From a virus, in the IMG/VR virus record IMGVR_UViG_3300031566_000306, positions 1 through 27,122 of that record: DNA of 27,122 nucleotides; one strand, written 5' to 3'. The notes under the pieces are model-generated. The model did no database searches, was not told where the DNA came from, and worked only from the letters and a program-made list of their open reading frames with translations. Each line of letters begins with the position of its first letter. Within the stretch, counting starts at the first letter, position 1. Shown here one piece after another: positions 1-7,313 of this stretch. The position numbers and the translations under genes were made by a program.

Positions 1-2
1 GG

Positions 3-368
3 ACATGGGGCGATTGTCTGCCAGAACTGACCGATAAAGTAGCTGAGGTAATTGTGGGGTTACATCGCAAGGGAATCCCTCAATACGGGTTTACCCGCAA
101 TAAAAAATTGTGGATGAAAGTACCGCATCACGACACATTGCATATTGGGCTGACTATTGACGATATGGATGAAGCATTAAAACTATCAATAGAATCGGGA
201 AAAATGACGGCCTGTCCTGATTTTGATGCCGGGTATGCTCAAATGATTTTTACAGGTAGGGTGCGCTCTCGATGCTCGGGATGGTGGTGCATTACAGAAA
301 GGGGAGAGACACGGAACAGCGATTGCACGCAATGCCTGGCTGCCGGCGAAGGTTGTTATTATCGATAG
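3..368 (+). CDS. 3' part of a Cys-rich phage protein (gp88-like?), cut by the window start
   Basis: The frame is open from the first bases of the window, so the true start lies upstream; a GTG at 54 is only an internal candidate. About 121 residues are visible. A segment with the motif GFTRN and the phrase HIGLTIDDMDEAL is followed by a cysteine cluster in the last 35 residues (C-x4-C-x11-C-x2-C-x6-C), which looks like a zinc or iron-sulfur site. The layout weakly recalls the phage 'gene product 88' type of Cys-rich protein, but I do not recognise it firmly. It ends just before a CTTTAGGCATTTTAG-type repeat and lies upstream of the packaging genes. Function unknown. Confidence 0.55.
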   Translation, partial: TWGDCLPELTDKVAEVIVGLHRKGIPQYGFTRNKKLWMKVPHHDTLHIGLTIDDMDEALKLSIESGKMTACPDFDAGYAQMIFTGRVRSRCSGWWCITERGETRNSDCTQCLAAGEGCYYR

Positions 369-450
369 GCACTTTAGATAACTTTAGGCATTTTAGATCA
401 CTTTAGGCATTTTAGGCATTTTTTATAAACCCATAACCAATAACAAAGGA
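369..450 (+). repeat. CTTTAGGCATTTTAG-type spacer repeat, copy 1
   Basis: AT-rich spacer built from iterations of CTTTAGGCATTTTAG(ATCA). Bases 381-418 match 727-764 with one mismatch, so the small gene at 456-704 is flanked by direct copies. The end of the spacer changes into a CCATAACCAATAAC stretch that leads into the AAGGAG ribosome binding site of the next gene. Confidence 0.75.
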
Positions 451-455
451 GAATT

Positions 456-704
456 ATGATGAAATTTGAACTTGGTGAAATTTTAAAAGACAAGGTGACA
501 GGGTTTCAGGGTGTGGCAATGGGCCGGACTGAATATTTTACAAATTGCTCTCATTATGGACTTTGCTCTCAATCTCTAAAAGATGGAAAAACACTCGATT
601 GGGAATGGTTTGCCGAGACGCGGCTTATTAAAGTTGATGGAGCCGAAAAAATAGAAAGAGAATCGAGATCGCCAACGTCCGGTCCGGAGCCAAACGCACC
701 ATAA
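456..704 (+). CDS. Small conserved phage hypothetical protein
   Basis: 82 residues with a good AAAGGAG site 6-7 bases before the first of two adjacent ATG codons (456 and 459). The N-terminal half (LGEILKDKVTGFQGVAMGRTEYF) followed by a cysteine region and a DWEWFAETRL motif matches a layout I recall from small phage proteins beginning 'LGD-KDKVTGFEG', which look like compact beta-barrel folds. No catalytic motif is visible. The last 15 residues are low in complexity and may be spurious extension. It sits alone between two copies of a 38-nt repeat, just upstream of the large terminase. Function unknown. Confidence 0.7.
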   Translation: MMKFELGEILKDKVTGFQGVAMGRTEYFTNCSHYGLCSQSLKDGKTLDWEWFAETRLIKVDGAEKIERESRSPTSGPEPNAP

Positions 705-720
705 ATGTAAATGATGAATG

Positions 721-773
721 AAAAAAACTTTAGGCATTTTAGATCATTTTAGGCATTTTAGGCACTTATTTCC
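721..773 (+). repeat. CTTTAGGCATTTTAG-type spacer repeat, copy 2
   Basis: Second copy of the repeat, with 727-764 matching 381-418 at 37 of 38 positions. It fills the gap before the terminase gene. The following CCATTACCCATTACCCATCACC tract resembles the tract at the end of copy 1, but here it is translated as the first terminase codons. Confidence 0.75.
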
Positions 774-2819
774 ATGAACCCATTACCCATTACCCATCAC
801 CTGGAGATGCCCATCTCCATCGATCCGGCCTGGCTGCCGGCCTGGTCCGTGGAGGAGCTGCAGGCGCGGCACCACATCACCGTGTCGTTTTCGCCGGGGG
901 AGAAAAAGACCTTGCGGCGGAAAAAGAAGATCCGGGCGTCGGTGTGGGCGGAGCGGCACATTGTTTTGCCGGACGATTCGCCCCGGCCGGGGCCCTGGAA
1001 GAACATCACGGCCCGGTATCTGGCCGGGATCATGGATGCGTCGTTTTACCCGTCGGTGGAGGAGATCATCGTATGTGCGGCGCCCCAGGTCGGGAAATCC
1101 CAGTGCGTGGCCAACTGCATCGGGTATGTTGCGGACCGGGTCCCGGGGAATGTCCTGTTCGTGTTTCCGGATGAAAAAGAGGCCGGGACATATTCCAAGG
1201 ACCGGATTCAGCCTATGCTGGTCGATTCGCCCCGGCTCCGGTCGTATCTCACCGGCGAAGCCGACGATCTGGCCACTATGCGGATCAAACTCCAGCATCT
1301 TAAAATTTATTTTGCCTGGGCCACGTCCGCGGCCCGATTGTCCCAGCGGCCCCTGCCCTACGGGGTGATCGATGAAGAAGATAAAAACCCGGCTACGGTG
1401 GGGAAAAAAGAGTCCGGCCCGACGGAGTTGGTGAGAAAGCGGATGCGGAACTTTCCGGGAAAAAGAAAACTCTGGCGTTTGTCGTCGCCTACCATCGAGG
1501 GCGTGGGGATTTCCAAAGGGCTGAACGAAGATGCGGAAGTTATTTTTGATTACTGGGTGAAATGCCCGGACTGCAAAGATCTCCATAAAATGGATTTCAA
1601 GCAGATTAAATGGCCCGGCGGCTCGGATGCGGATCCCAAAACGGTCTTGCGGGAGGGGACCGCCTATTATGAGTGCCCGGATTGCGGCGCGGTGTGGGAC
1701 GATCTCACCCGGGATATGGCGGTGCGAAAGGGGGAGTATCGGGCAAGAGAAGAAAATAGGCCCGCCAAAGAACCGGCGGGTAAAAAAGAGGAAATAGGAA
1801 AGAGAAAAGAGGACAGCCGACCTTCTGACATTCCAACCCTCTCACCTTCTTTATCCCTGGAAAACTACCTGGCGGCGCACAATCCGCGGGTGATCGGCTT
1901 TCACGTGCCGGCCTGGCTGTCGCCGTTTGTGACCCTGAGCGAGTGCGCAGCGGCATTTCTCAAAGGCATCCAGGACAAATCCCCGGCCAAGACCGCGCTC
2001 AAGGACTTCCAGAACGGATACGCGGCCAAGCCCTGGAAGGTGTATCAGAAAGAACGGAGCGAAGACCGGATCCTGCTGCTGCGGGACGACCGTCCCCGGG
2101 GCCGGGTGCCGTCCGGGAACGTGGTGGCCGGGCTGGTGGCCGGGGTAGATACCCAGGATTATGGATTTTGGTACCGGATCCGGGCCTTTGGATACGGCGG
2201 CGAGGCCCTGGTTAAAGAGAGCTGGGGCATCCGGGAAGGATACGTCACCACGTTCGAGGCGTTGGAGCAGGTGCTTTGGACGGATACTTACATGGACGCG
2301 GAGGGCAACCGGTACGTGGTTAACCTGGTGATCCAGGACGCCCTGGGGCATCGCACGTCCGAGGTCTATAAATTCTGCATCAAAAACCGGGGCCGGGTGT
2401 TCCCGTCATTCGGACGGGACAAAATGGCCCAGCAATACACCTGGACCAATCTGGAATATTTTCCGGGAACCAAAAAGCCGATCCCCGGAGGGCTCAAAGG
2501 GATTAACGTTAATACCAAATATTTTAAAGACGAGTTGGCCGGTCTGCTGGAGGTCGCCCCGTCCGACCCCGGGGCCTGGCACGAAAACAGCGAGTTTTCA
2601 TTTGACTGGGCCCGGCACATGACCGCCGAGTTCGTCAATGAAAAAGGGATCTGGGAGTGCCCGGACGGAAAGGACAATCATATATGGGACTGCGCGGTGT
2701 TATGCCTTGCGGCCCATGAGATTTTGGGGATGATGTTCTGGCCGGCTCCGGGAAGCAGGAAAGAGGATATAGGAAAGAGAAAAGAGAAAAGAGAAAAGGG
2801 CGCGAAAACCCGATGGTAG
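774..2819 (+). CDS. Phage terminase large subunit, GpA family
   Basis: Packaging ATPase/nuclease, 681 residues (lambda gpA is about 640). Visible: the WAERHIVLP entry motif of GpA proteins, Walker A-like APQVGKS (103-109), Walker B VIDEED (198-203), and two CPDC pairs (264/267 and 301/304) that look like a zinc ribbon. The nuclease half has acidic residues at VDTQD (D459), IQDALG (D522) and NHIWDC (D639). Residues about 323-362, rich in K, E, R and S/P, come from a purine/pyrimidine low-complexity tract between the zinc ribbon and the nuclease domain; a related KRKEK tail ends the protein. ATG 774 has no Shine-Dalgarno and its first codons are a repeat, so ATG 807 is a possible true start, though its own upstream signal is also poor. 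Confidence 0.93.
   Translation: MNPLPITHHLEMPISIDPAWLPAWSVEELQARHHITVSFSPGEKKTLRRKKKIRASVWAERHIVLPDDSPRPGPWKNITARYLAGIMDASFYPSVEEIIVCAAPQVGKSQCVANCIGYVADRVPGNVLFVFPDEKEAGTYSKDRIQPMLVDSPRLRSYLTGEADDLATMRIKLQHLKIYFAWATSAARLSQRPLPYGVIDEEDKNPATVGKKESGPTELVRKRMRNFPGKRKLWRLSSPTIEGVGISKGLNEDAEVIFDYWVKCPDCKDLHKMDFKQIKWPGGSDADPKTVLREGTAYYECPDCGAVWDDLTRDMAVRKGEYRAREENRPAKEPAGKKEEIGKRKEDSRPSDIPTLSPSLSLENYLAAHNPRVIGFHVPAWLSPFVTLSECAAAFLKGIQDKSPAKTALKDFQNGYAAKPWKVYQKERSEDRILLLRDDRPRGRVPSGNVVAGLVAGVDTQDYGFWYRIRAFGYGGEALVKESWGIREGYVTTFEALEQVLWTDTYMDAEGNRYVVNLVIQDALGHRTSEVYKFCIKNRGRVFPSFGRDKMAQQYTWTNLEYFPGTKKPIPGGLKGINVNTKYFKDELAGLLEVAPSDPGAWHENSEFSFDWARHMTAEFVNEKGIWECPDGKDNHIWDCAVLCLAAHEILGMMFWPAPGSRKEDIGKRKEKREKGAKTRW
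1741..1860 (+). repeat. In-frame low-complexity insertion in the terminase gene
   Basis: A purine-rich stretch (GAGGAAATAGGAAAGAGAAAAG) is followed by a pyrimidine-rich stretch (about 1812-1858) and adds roughly 40 residues without breaking the frame. The same GAAAGAGAAAAGAG vocabulary recurs at the terminase C-terminus (2757-2803), in the spacer 7222-7290 and inside the tail chaperone extension (10208-10242). Confidence 0.6.
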
Positions 2820-2835
2820 TAAAAAAGGAGATTTG

Positions 2836-3141
2836 ATGAAAAACAACAATATTTTATACGGCATGGATAAGATCCGGCCCGTGGTCGGCAACGCCACCGA
2901 GGTGACGATTATGAAATGGCACCGGGAATATGATTCGTTCCCATTGCGGAAGCTGGGGGGGCAATGGGTATCTCACCGGGAGGAGCTCAATTCCTGGTGG
3001 CGTGCGTTTGTTTTGGGTGAAATTCTTCCCGCGGCTAAAGACGAAAAACCTAAAGCTCCGGAACCGACGCAGCCCGCCGGGACAAAAGGAAAAAACCCGC
3101 GGAAAAAACGGGCTAAAAAAACCGTGTCAAGCAAAAGTTAG
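2836..3141 (+). CDS. Small HTH DNA-binding protein, Nu1/AlpA-like; possible terminase small subunit
   Basis: ATG 2836 lies 5-6 bases after AAAAAGGAG; an in-frame TTG at 2833 is less likely. 101 residues. The N-terminal half (GMDKIRPVVGNATEVTIMKWH followed by KLGGQWVSHREELNSWW) reads like a winged HTH of the MerR/AlpA/Nu1 type, in which a recognition helix is followed by a wing and a WxxHxxEL stretch. The C-terminal third is a basic Pro/Lys-rich tail (KNPRKKRAKK). Position next to GpA suggests DNA recognition for packaging, although lambda's small subunit precedes the large one; a transcriptional regulator is the alternative. Confidence 0.7.
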   Translation: MKNNNILYGMDKIRPVVGNATEVTIMKWHREYDSFPLRKLGGQWVSHREELNSWWRAFVLGEILPAAKDEKPKAPEPTQPAGTKGKNPRKKRAKKTVSSKS

Positions 3142-3145
3142 GCCT

Positions 3146-3191
3146 AAATTTCCATAAATACCCAAAAAACAGCATCAAATTTCCATAAATA
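3146..3191 (+). repeat. Two 15-nt direct repeats in the gpW leader
   Basis: AAATTTCCATAAATA occurs perfectly at 3146-3160 and 3177-3191, a period of 31 bases (about three DNA turns), so a protein could bind both on one face. Candidate ligands are the HTH protein encoded just upstream or the terminase. Confidence 0.6.
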
Positions 3192-3216
3192 GCAAATCGC
3201 CCAAAATCCCATGATA

Positions 3217-3261
3217 TGGTTGCTGCACAATTTGCAACCACTATGCATAGGGGTTTTTTTT
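3217..3261 (+). promoter_or_regulatory. Attenuator-like pair of alternative hairpins before gpW
   Basis: Hairpin A pairs TGGTTGC (3217-3223) with GCAACCA (3234-3240). Hairpin B uses AACC (3236-3239) plus the palindrome CTATGCATAG (3241-3250) and pairs with GGTT (3252-3255), followed by a run of T that starts at 3254. The two hairpins share the bases 3236-3240, so they exclude each other. Hairpin B with its T run resembles an intrinsic terminator and also hides the GGGG that serves as the ribosome site for ATG 3262. Confidence 0.45.
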
Positions 3262-3489
3262 ATGGCATTCACTCAAGCTGAAATCGATTCTCTCAAAGCC
3301 GCCTATCTCGAACTGGCCGCCGGGTCCCGGGTGGCCTCCGTCACCGTTGCCGGCAAAACCATACAGTACCATCCCGTGGACATGAAGAGCCTCAAAGATC
3401 TGATCGACGGCATGCAGACTCAGACCGACGCCGTCGCCGGCACGGTGCCGCTGAGAACCTACGCCAAACAGGGCGGGCGGACATCATGA
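3262..3489 (+). CDS. Head-tail connector protein gpW
   Basis: 75 residues from ATG 3262; upstream codons in the same frame belong to the leader hairpins. The protein follows the gpW pattern: a first helix (QAEIDSLKAAYLELAAG), a beta-hairpin (RVASVTVAGKTIQYHPV), then a second helix (MKSLKDLIDGMQTQT) and a short flexible tail. In lambda, gpW joins the filled head below the portal and helps retain DNA before the connector and tail attach. Its stop overlaps the portal start (ATGA at 3486-3489), implying coupled translation, and gpW next to portal is the lambda order. Confidence 0.88.
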   Translation: MAFTQAEIDSLKAAYLELAAGSRVASVTVAGKTIQYHPVDMKSLKDLIDGMQTQTDAVAGTVPLRTYAKQGGRTS

Positions 3490-5054
3490 GCCGATTCGAC
3501 GGAATAGAATCTTTTCTGGACCGGCTGATCGGCGTTTTTTCTCCGGGCCGCGAAATCCGGCGACGGTTTTTCCGCAAAAAACTGGAAACCGTTCGCAGCG
3601 CCCAGTATGCCGCCGCCAAAACCACACGCCTTACCGGCCCCTGGTCGCCGGTGGATTCCAATGTCAACGACATTATCGGCGCGTCATCACCCGCAATCCG
3701 TTCCAGGGTGCGCCAACTCGTTCGGGATTTTCCCTATTTTACGCGGGCGGTCAATATTCTTGCCGACTATACGGTGGGGGCCGGGATCGTTTTCCAGAGC
3801 CGGATCCGCGGAACGGACGATACGCTGGACAAAAAACGGATTCAACAGACCGAGGATGTGTTCAATTTCTGGGCCGACGAGGCCGACATCGCCGGCAAGC
3901 TCCATTATTATGAAATGATGCACCTGGGCAAGCGCCAGGACATGGAGACCGGCGAATTTCTTATTGTAAAAACCCTTTCCAAAGACCGGAGCCGATATCT
4001 GCCCTTTGCGCTCCAGATGTACGAGGCCGACTGGCTCGCCGGTTCCGCCAGTCAGAAAATAGATCCGGGCAACGAATTTTCTCAGGGTATTGAATATCGG
4101 AAGGCCACCGGCCAGGTGGCGGCACTTCATCTCATCGATCCGGATTCATGGGGAAAGTCCGTCCGGATTTCGGCAGACCGGGTGATCCACGGATTTCAAA
4201 CATTGCGGCCGGGCCAGCTCCGGGGGATATCCCCGTTCACGCCGGCCATATTGGTGGCCAAGGATCTGTCCGAATATATGGACGCCGAAATCGACGCCGC
4301 GAAGATGGCCGCCAAATATCTGTCATTTGTGAAGACCCCGGATCCGTTCAGCCGCCAGTTGGGGACTATGGAGACCGATCCCGATACCGGCCAGAAAATC
4401 GAAGAGATGCAGAACGCCATCATCGAGTATCTCCGGCCCGGCGAAGATGTCACCATCGCCAGCAACCCCCGCCCCGGCACCAACTTTCCGCCGTTCGTCA
4501 AACTGATCCTGCGCATGGTGGCGATCACCGCCGGCGCTCCCTATGAACTGCTGTCCGGCGATTACGAGGGATTTTCCTATTCCACGGGCCGCACGTCCCG
4601 CAATGATTTTGCGCATCAGCTCCGGCCCATCGCCGTCCGGCACATCCGGCATTTCGGGCAGAAAACTTTTGTCCCGTTCATGGACAGCGCGGTCCTGGCG
4701 GGCCGGCTCCAATTCCCGGGCTATTTTATCAATCCGGTCCCGTACCTCCGGTGCGAGTGGCAGCCGCCGGGCATGGAGAGCATCGATCCGTTGCGGGAGA
4801 CCAAGGCCCGGATCGACGAGGTCAATGCGCTGCTGAGATCTCCGTATGAGATCGTCAAAAGCAGGGGCCGGGATCTGGAGGACGTTTACAAGGAAATCAA
4901 GATGGCCAAAGACCTGGCCGGGGAATACGAGCTCACCGGCCAGGAAGTATCCACCGCCCTGGCCAACAATCCGGCCGCCCTGAACGGCAACGATGACGAC
5001 ACCAAGGCCATGATCATTGATCTGATCGATAAATTGGATGAGGTCGTGGGTTGA
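3486..5054 (+). CDS. Phage portal protein, lambda gpB family
   Basis: 522 residues, close to lambda gpB (533). Forms the dodecameric ring at the packaging vertex. Family hallmarks are an early SRVRQLVRDFPYFTRAVN segment, the wing motif RQDMETGEFL, QMYEADWL in the middle, the helix-rich clip/stem region about residues 255-350, and GAPYELLSGDYEGFSYSTGR near residue 345, equivalent to the conserved 'YE..S.DY....YSS.R' of lambda portals. The C-terminus ends with a helical crown-like segment (MAKDLAGEYELTGQEV). It starts by a 4-base overlap with gpW and is followed by the first heptanucleotide array. Confidence 0.93.
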   Translation: MSRFDGIESFLDRLIGVFSPGREIRRRFFRKKLETVRSAQYAAAKTTRLTGPWSPVDSNVNDIIGASSPAIRSRVRQLVRDFPYFTRAVNILADYTVGAGIVFQSRIRGTDDTLDKKRIQQTEDVFNFWADEADIAGKLHYYEMMHLGKRQDMETGEFLIVKTLSKDRSRYLPFALQMYEADWLAGSASQKIDPGNEFSQGIEYRKATGQVAALHLIDPDSWGKSVRISADRVIHGFQTLRPGQLRGISPFTPAILVAKDLSEYMDAEIDAAKMAAKYLSFVKTPDPFSRQLGTMETDPDTGQKIEEMQNAIIEYLRPGEDVTIASNPRPGTNFPPFVKLILRMVAITAGAPYELLSGDYEGFSYSTGRTSRNDFAHQLRPIAVRHIRHFGQKTFVPFMDSAVLAGRLQFPGYFINPVPYLRCEWQPPGMESIDPLRETKARIDEVNALLRSPYEIVKSRGRDLEDVYKEIKMAKDLAGEYELTGQEVSTALANNPAALNGNDDDTKAMIIDLIDKLDEVVG

Positions 5055-5124
5055 AACAGTGAAAGGTGGAAGGCTGAAGGTGGAAGGTTAAAACCTTTTA
5101 CCTTTTACCTTTAACCTTTTACCG
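5055..5124 (+). repeat. Heptanucleotide inverted array 1
   Basis: A purine-rich half made of 7-base units (GAAAGGT, GGAAGGC, TGAAGGT and similar) is followed by the complementary pyrimidine half (CCTTTTA, CCTTTAA and similar). The halves can pair as one long imperfect hairpin. It occupies the space between portal and protease/capsid genes and ends 1-2 bases before the ribosome-site hairpin. Confidence 0.8.
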
Positions 5125-5125
5125 A

Positions 5126-5140
5126 AAAACCGGAGGTTTT
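5126..5140 (+). promoter_or_regulatory. Hairpin enclosing the ribosome site of the protease/capsid gene
   Basis: AAAACC, loop GGA, GGTTTT: six paired bases around the Shine-Dalgarno GGAGG, with ATG three bases later at 5144. Confidence 0.6.
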
Positions 5141-5143
5141 ACC

Positions 5144-7219
5144 ATGAAAAAAAAGAAAATCATCCATCGCAACCAGGCGAACACCGACGATTTGAGCTAC
5201 CGCACCATATGCCTGCGGATGCAGGACGGCGCACCGGCCACCCTAAATATAGAGGACCGCAGCGTCGAAGTCGTGGGCGCCACCGAGGCGCCGGTTGAAA
5301 TATTTGACTGGGAGCGGGGTATTATCAGTGAAATTTTAATGATGGACGGGTTGGAGACACCGAAATCAAGACAGGTGCCGCTGTTGGACACGCACCAACG
5401 ATGGGCCGGAACATCCAGCGTATTGGGATCCTATCGGGACATGAAAGCCGAAAAAGATCAGCTTACGGGACGGGTCTATTTTTCCAGTGTGCCAGAGGCG
5501 GAAGGGCCTTTCACCAAACTCAGGGAGGGCCACCTCACCGATTTCTCCGTGGGATATCGTCAGATCAGCTCTGAATGGGTGCCCAAAGATGAACGCAGAA
5601 CCATCAAGGGGCGCAGCTTTGAGGGGCCGGTTCTGGTAACCACCCGGTGGCGGGCCAAGGAGCTTTCGATCCTTCCTATCGGAGCGGACGAACAGGCCAA
5701 GGCCAGAAGCGAAACCAAAAAAAAGAAACGATCAACTTCAACAGAGGAGAAGAATATCATGAATGAGAAAACGAGAAAATTCCTGGAGGCAAGGGGGCTT
5801 TCCAAGGAGGCCACGGAAGAAGAAGCCTGGGCGTTCCTGGAGAGGCTGGATTTGCCGAAGGAGGCGCAAAAAAGAATTGAAAAAGAGTCCGAGGTCGATA
5901 TCGACAAAATCCGGAAAGAGGCCACCGGCGAAGAGCGGGACCGGATCCGGGGCATCGATGCCATGTGCACGAAATTTGATTACCCCTCTGAAAAAGCCGA
6001 TGATCTGGTTCGTGAAGGGACGCCCCTGGACGCGGCTCGTGAAAAGGTAATGACATGGCTGATCGAAAAGCAGGATGAAAACGGCACCCAGTACCGGACG
6101 CCCATTGAAACCATCGCGGACGAGCGGGACAAATTCCGTGCGGCCGCCGTCGATGCGCTGCTGATCCGGTCCGGCCCGGCCTTCCATCCGGAAAAACCGG
6201 CCCTGGGCGCCCAAGATCTCACCGGGTATTCTTTAAGAGAACTGGCTCGCCACGCGTTGTACATGGCCGGAAAATCACAGGCCGGGGATCCCAGAAAGAT
6301 GGTGGGACGTGCGCTTCAAACCACCGACCTGCCCTATATCCTGGGAAACGTGGCCAACAAGGCCCTGTTTGTCGGCTTTGAGACCAGCGAGGAAACCTGG
6401 CCGGTCTGGTGCGCCACCGGGTCCGTGTCGGATTTCAAAATACACTCTTCACCGAGAATATCGGAAAGCGACGACCTGGAGGAAGTGCCGGAGCACGGCG
6501 AATACCAGTATGGGTCCAGATCCGAGGAACAGGAGCAGTATTCCATCGCCACCTATGGAAAGATTTTTGCCATCACCCGTCAGGCCATTATCAATGACGA
6601 TCTGGGGGCATTGACTCGGATCCCTATGAGCCACGGGGAAGCTGCGAACCGGAAAATCGGGGACGTGGTCTACGCGGTGCTGTCCGCCAACGCGGCCATG
6701 GGTGACGGGCTGGCATTGTTTGTCGCCGGCCACAGCAATCTTGTGGATTCCGGCTCCGGCGCTGCGCCGGGAGTTGACACCATCACCGCCGGCGTGCTGG
6801 CCATGGGAACCCAGAAGGATATCAAGGGGCTCCGCCGGCTCAATATCCGGCCGGAATTCTTTATCGCGCCCAAAGCCCTGGAAGGTGCTTCCGAGGTGTT
6901 TTTCCAGACCCTGCAGTACGCGGATTCCAACACTATTGCAACGGACAGTTCTTTGGCGGCCACCCGGAAAAATATCTATGGCGGGACTTATTTTACCCGG
7001 GTCTATGAACCCAGGATCGATGACGACGTGGCCACGAAGTGGTATCTGGCCGCCCGTAAAGGGAAAACCATAATCATTTTTTTCTTGAACGGTCAAGAAG
7101 CACCGTACATGGAGACCAAAGAAGGCTGGACCGTGGACGGTGTGGAATACAAAGTCAGAATCGATGCCGGCGCAAAGGCCATGGACTGGCGCGGCATGTA
7201 TCAGAATTATGGGGTATAA
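5144..7219 (+). CDS. Prohead protease/major capsid protein fusion
   Basis: 691 residues. Residues about 30-190 read as a HK97-type prohead protease with a likely catalytic His in LLDTHQRW (H84) and Ser in DFSVGYR (S135). Residues 200-330 are charged and helical (scaffold/delta-domain-like), and about 345-691 form a HK97-fold capsid protein with LFVGFETSEETWPVWC, the E-loop-like EHGEYQYGSRSEEQEQYSIATYGKIFAITR, and a C-terminal GTYFTRVYEPRID. Fused protease-capsid proteins are a known phage family. An in-frame ATG at 5759 with GAGGAG before it could give a separate scaffold-capsid product of 486 residues. Capsid maturation would require cleavage after assembly. Confidence 0.88.
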   Translation: MKKKKIIHRNQANTDDLSYRTICLRMQDGAPATLNIEDRSVEVVGATEAPVEIFDWERGIISEILMMDGLETPKSRQVPLLDTHQRWAGTSSVLGSYRDMKAEKDQLTGRVYFSSVPEAEGPFTKLREGHLTDFSVGYRQISSEWVPKDERRTIKGRSFEGPVLVTTRWRAKELSILPIGADEQAKARSETKKKKRSTSTEEKNIMNEKTRKFLEARGLSKEATEEEAWAFLERLDLPKEAQKRIEKESEVDIDKIRKEATGEERDRIRGIDAMCTKFDYPSEKADDLVREGTPLDAAREKVMTWLIEKQDENGTQYRTPIETIADERDKFRAAAVDALLIRSGPAFHPEKPALGAQDLTGYSLRELARHALYMAGKSQAGDPRKMVGRALQTTDLPYILGNVANKALFVGFETSEETWPVWCATGSVSDFKIHSSPRISESDDLEEVPEHGEYQYGSRSEEQEQYSIATYGKIFAITRQAIINDDLGALTRIPMSHGEAANRKIGDVVYAVLSANAAMGDGLALFVAGHSNLVDSGSGAAPGVDTITAGVLAMGTQKDIKGLRRLNIRPEFFIAPKALEGASEVFFQTLQYADSNTIATDSSLAATRKNIYGGTYFTRVYEPRIDDDVATKWYLAARKGKTIIIFFLNGQEAPYMETKEGWTVDGVEYKVRIDAGAKAMDWRGMYQNYGV
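5719..5725 (+). other. A AAA AAG slippery heptamer at the protease/scaffold junction
   Basis: The run of eight A followed by G reads A AAA AAG in the zero frame. A -1 slip would end at TGA 5764-5766, a few bases past the internal ATG 5759; the +1 frame closes at TGA 5760-5762. No upstream stimulator is obvious, so this is a candidate only. Confidence 0.35.
5743..5761 (+). promoter_or_regulatory. Internal ribosome binding site and ATG within the capsid fusion
   Basis: AGAGGAG at 5743-5749 lies nine bases before the in-frame ATG 5759, better placed than the signals of several real genes here. It would yield scaffold-capsid without the protease, like lambda Nu3 starting inside gene C. Confidence 0.55.
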
Positions 7220-7221
7220 AA

Positions 7222-7290
7222 AAAAAGAAGGAAAGAGAAAAGAGGAAAGAGAAAAACTAATTCTTATTTCCTATTTCCTATTAGGCGTTT
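7222..7290 (+). repeat. Purine/pyrimidine low-complexity spacer
   Basis: AAGGAAAGAGAAAAGAGGAAAG is followed by TTCTTATTTCCTATTTCCTATT. It has the same purine-then-pyrimidine plan as the heptamer arrays, but with the GAAAGAGAAAAGAG vocabulary found in frame in the terminase gene. It separates the capsid gene from the next one. Confidence 0.6.
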
Positions 7291-7313
7291 TTTTAAAAAA
7301 GGAGAAAAATATC

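Noticed and set aside
783-1586. 267-codon open frame on the minus strand opposite the terminase
   Set aside because: It is a shadow of the GC-rich terminase codons; its Arg/Gly/Pro/His-rich product lacks a ribosome site and any motif.
3211-3261. Start of gpW at 3211
   Set aside because: These bases form the leader hairpins, and gpW homology begins at ATG 3262.
7140-7313. Upstream extension of the small head protein gene
   Set aside because: The extension overlaps the capsid gene end and then a purine/pyrimidine repeat; ATG 7314 has a clear AAGGAG site.
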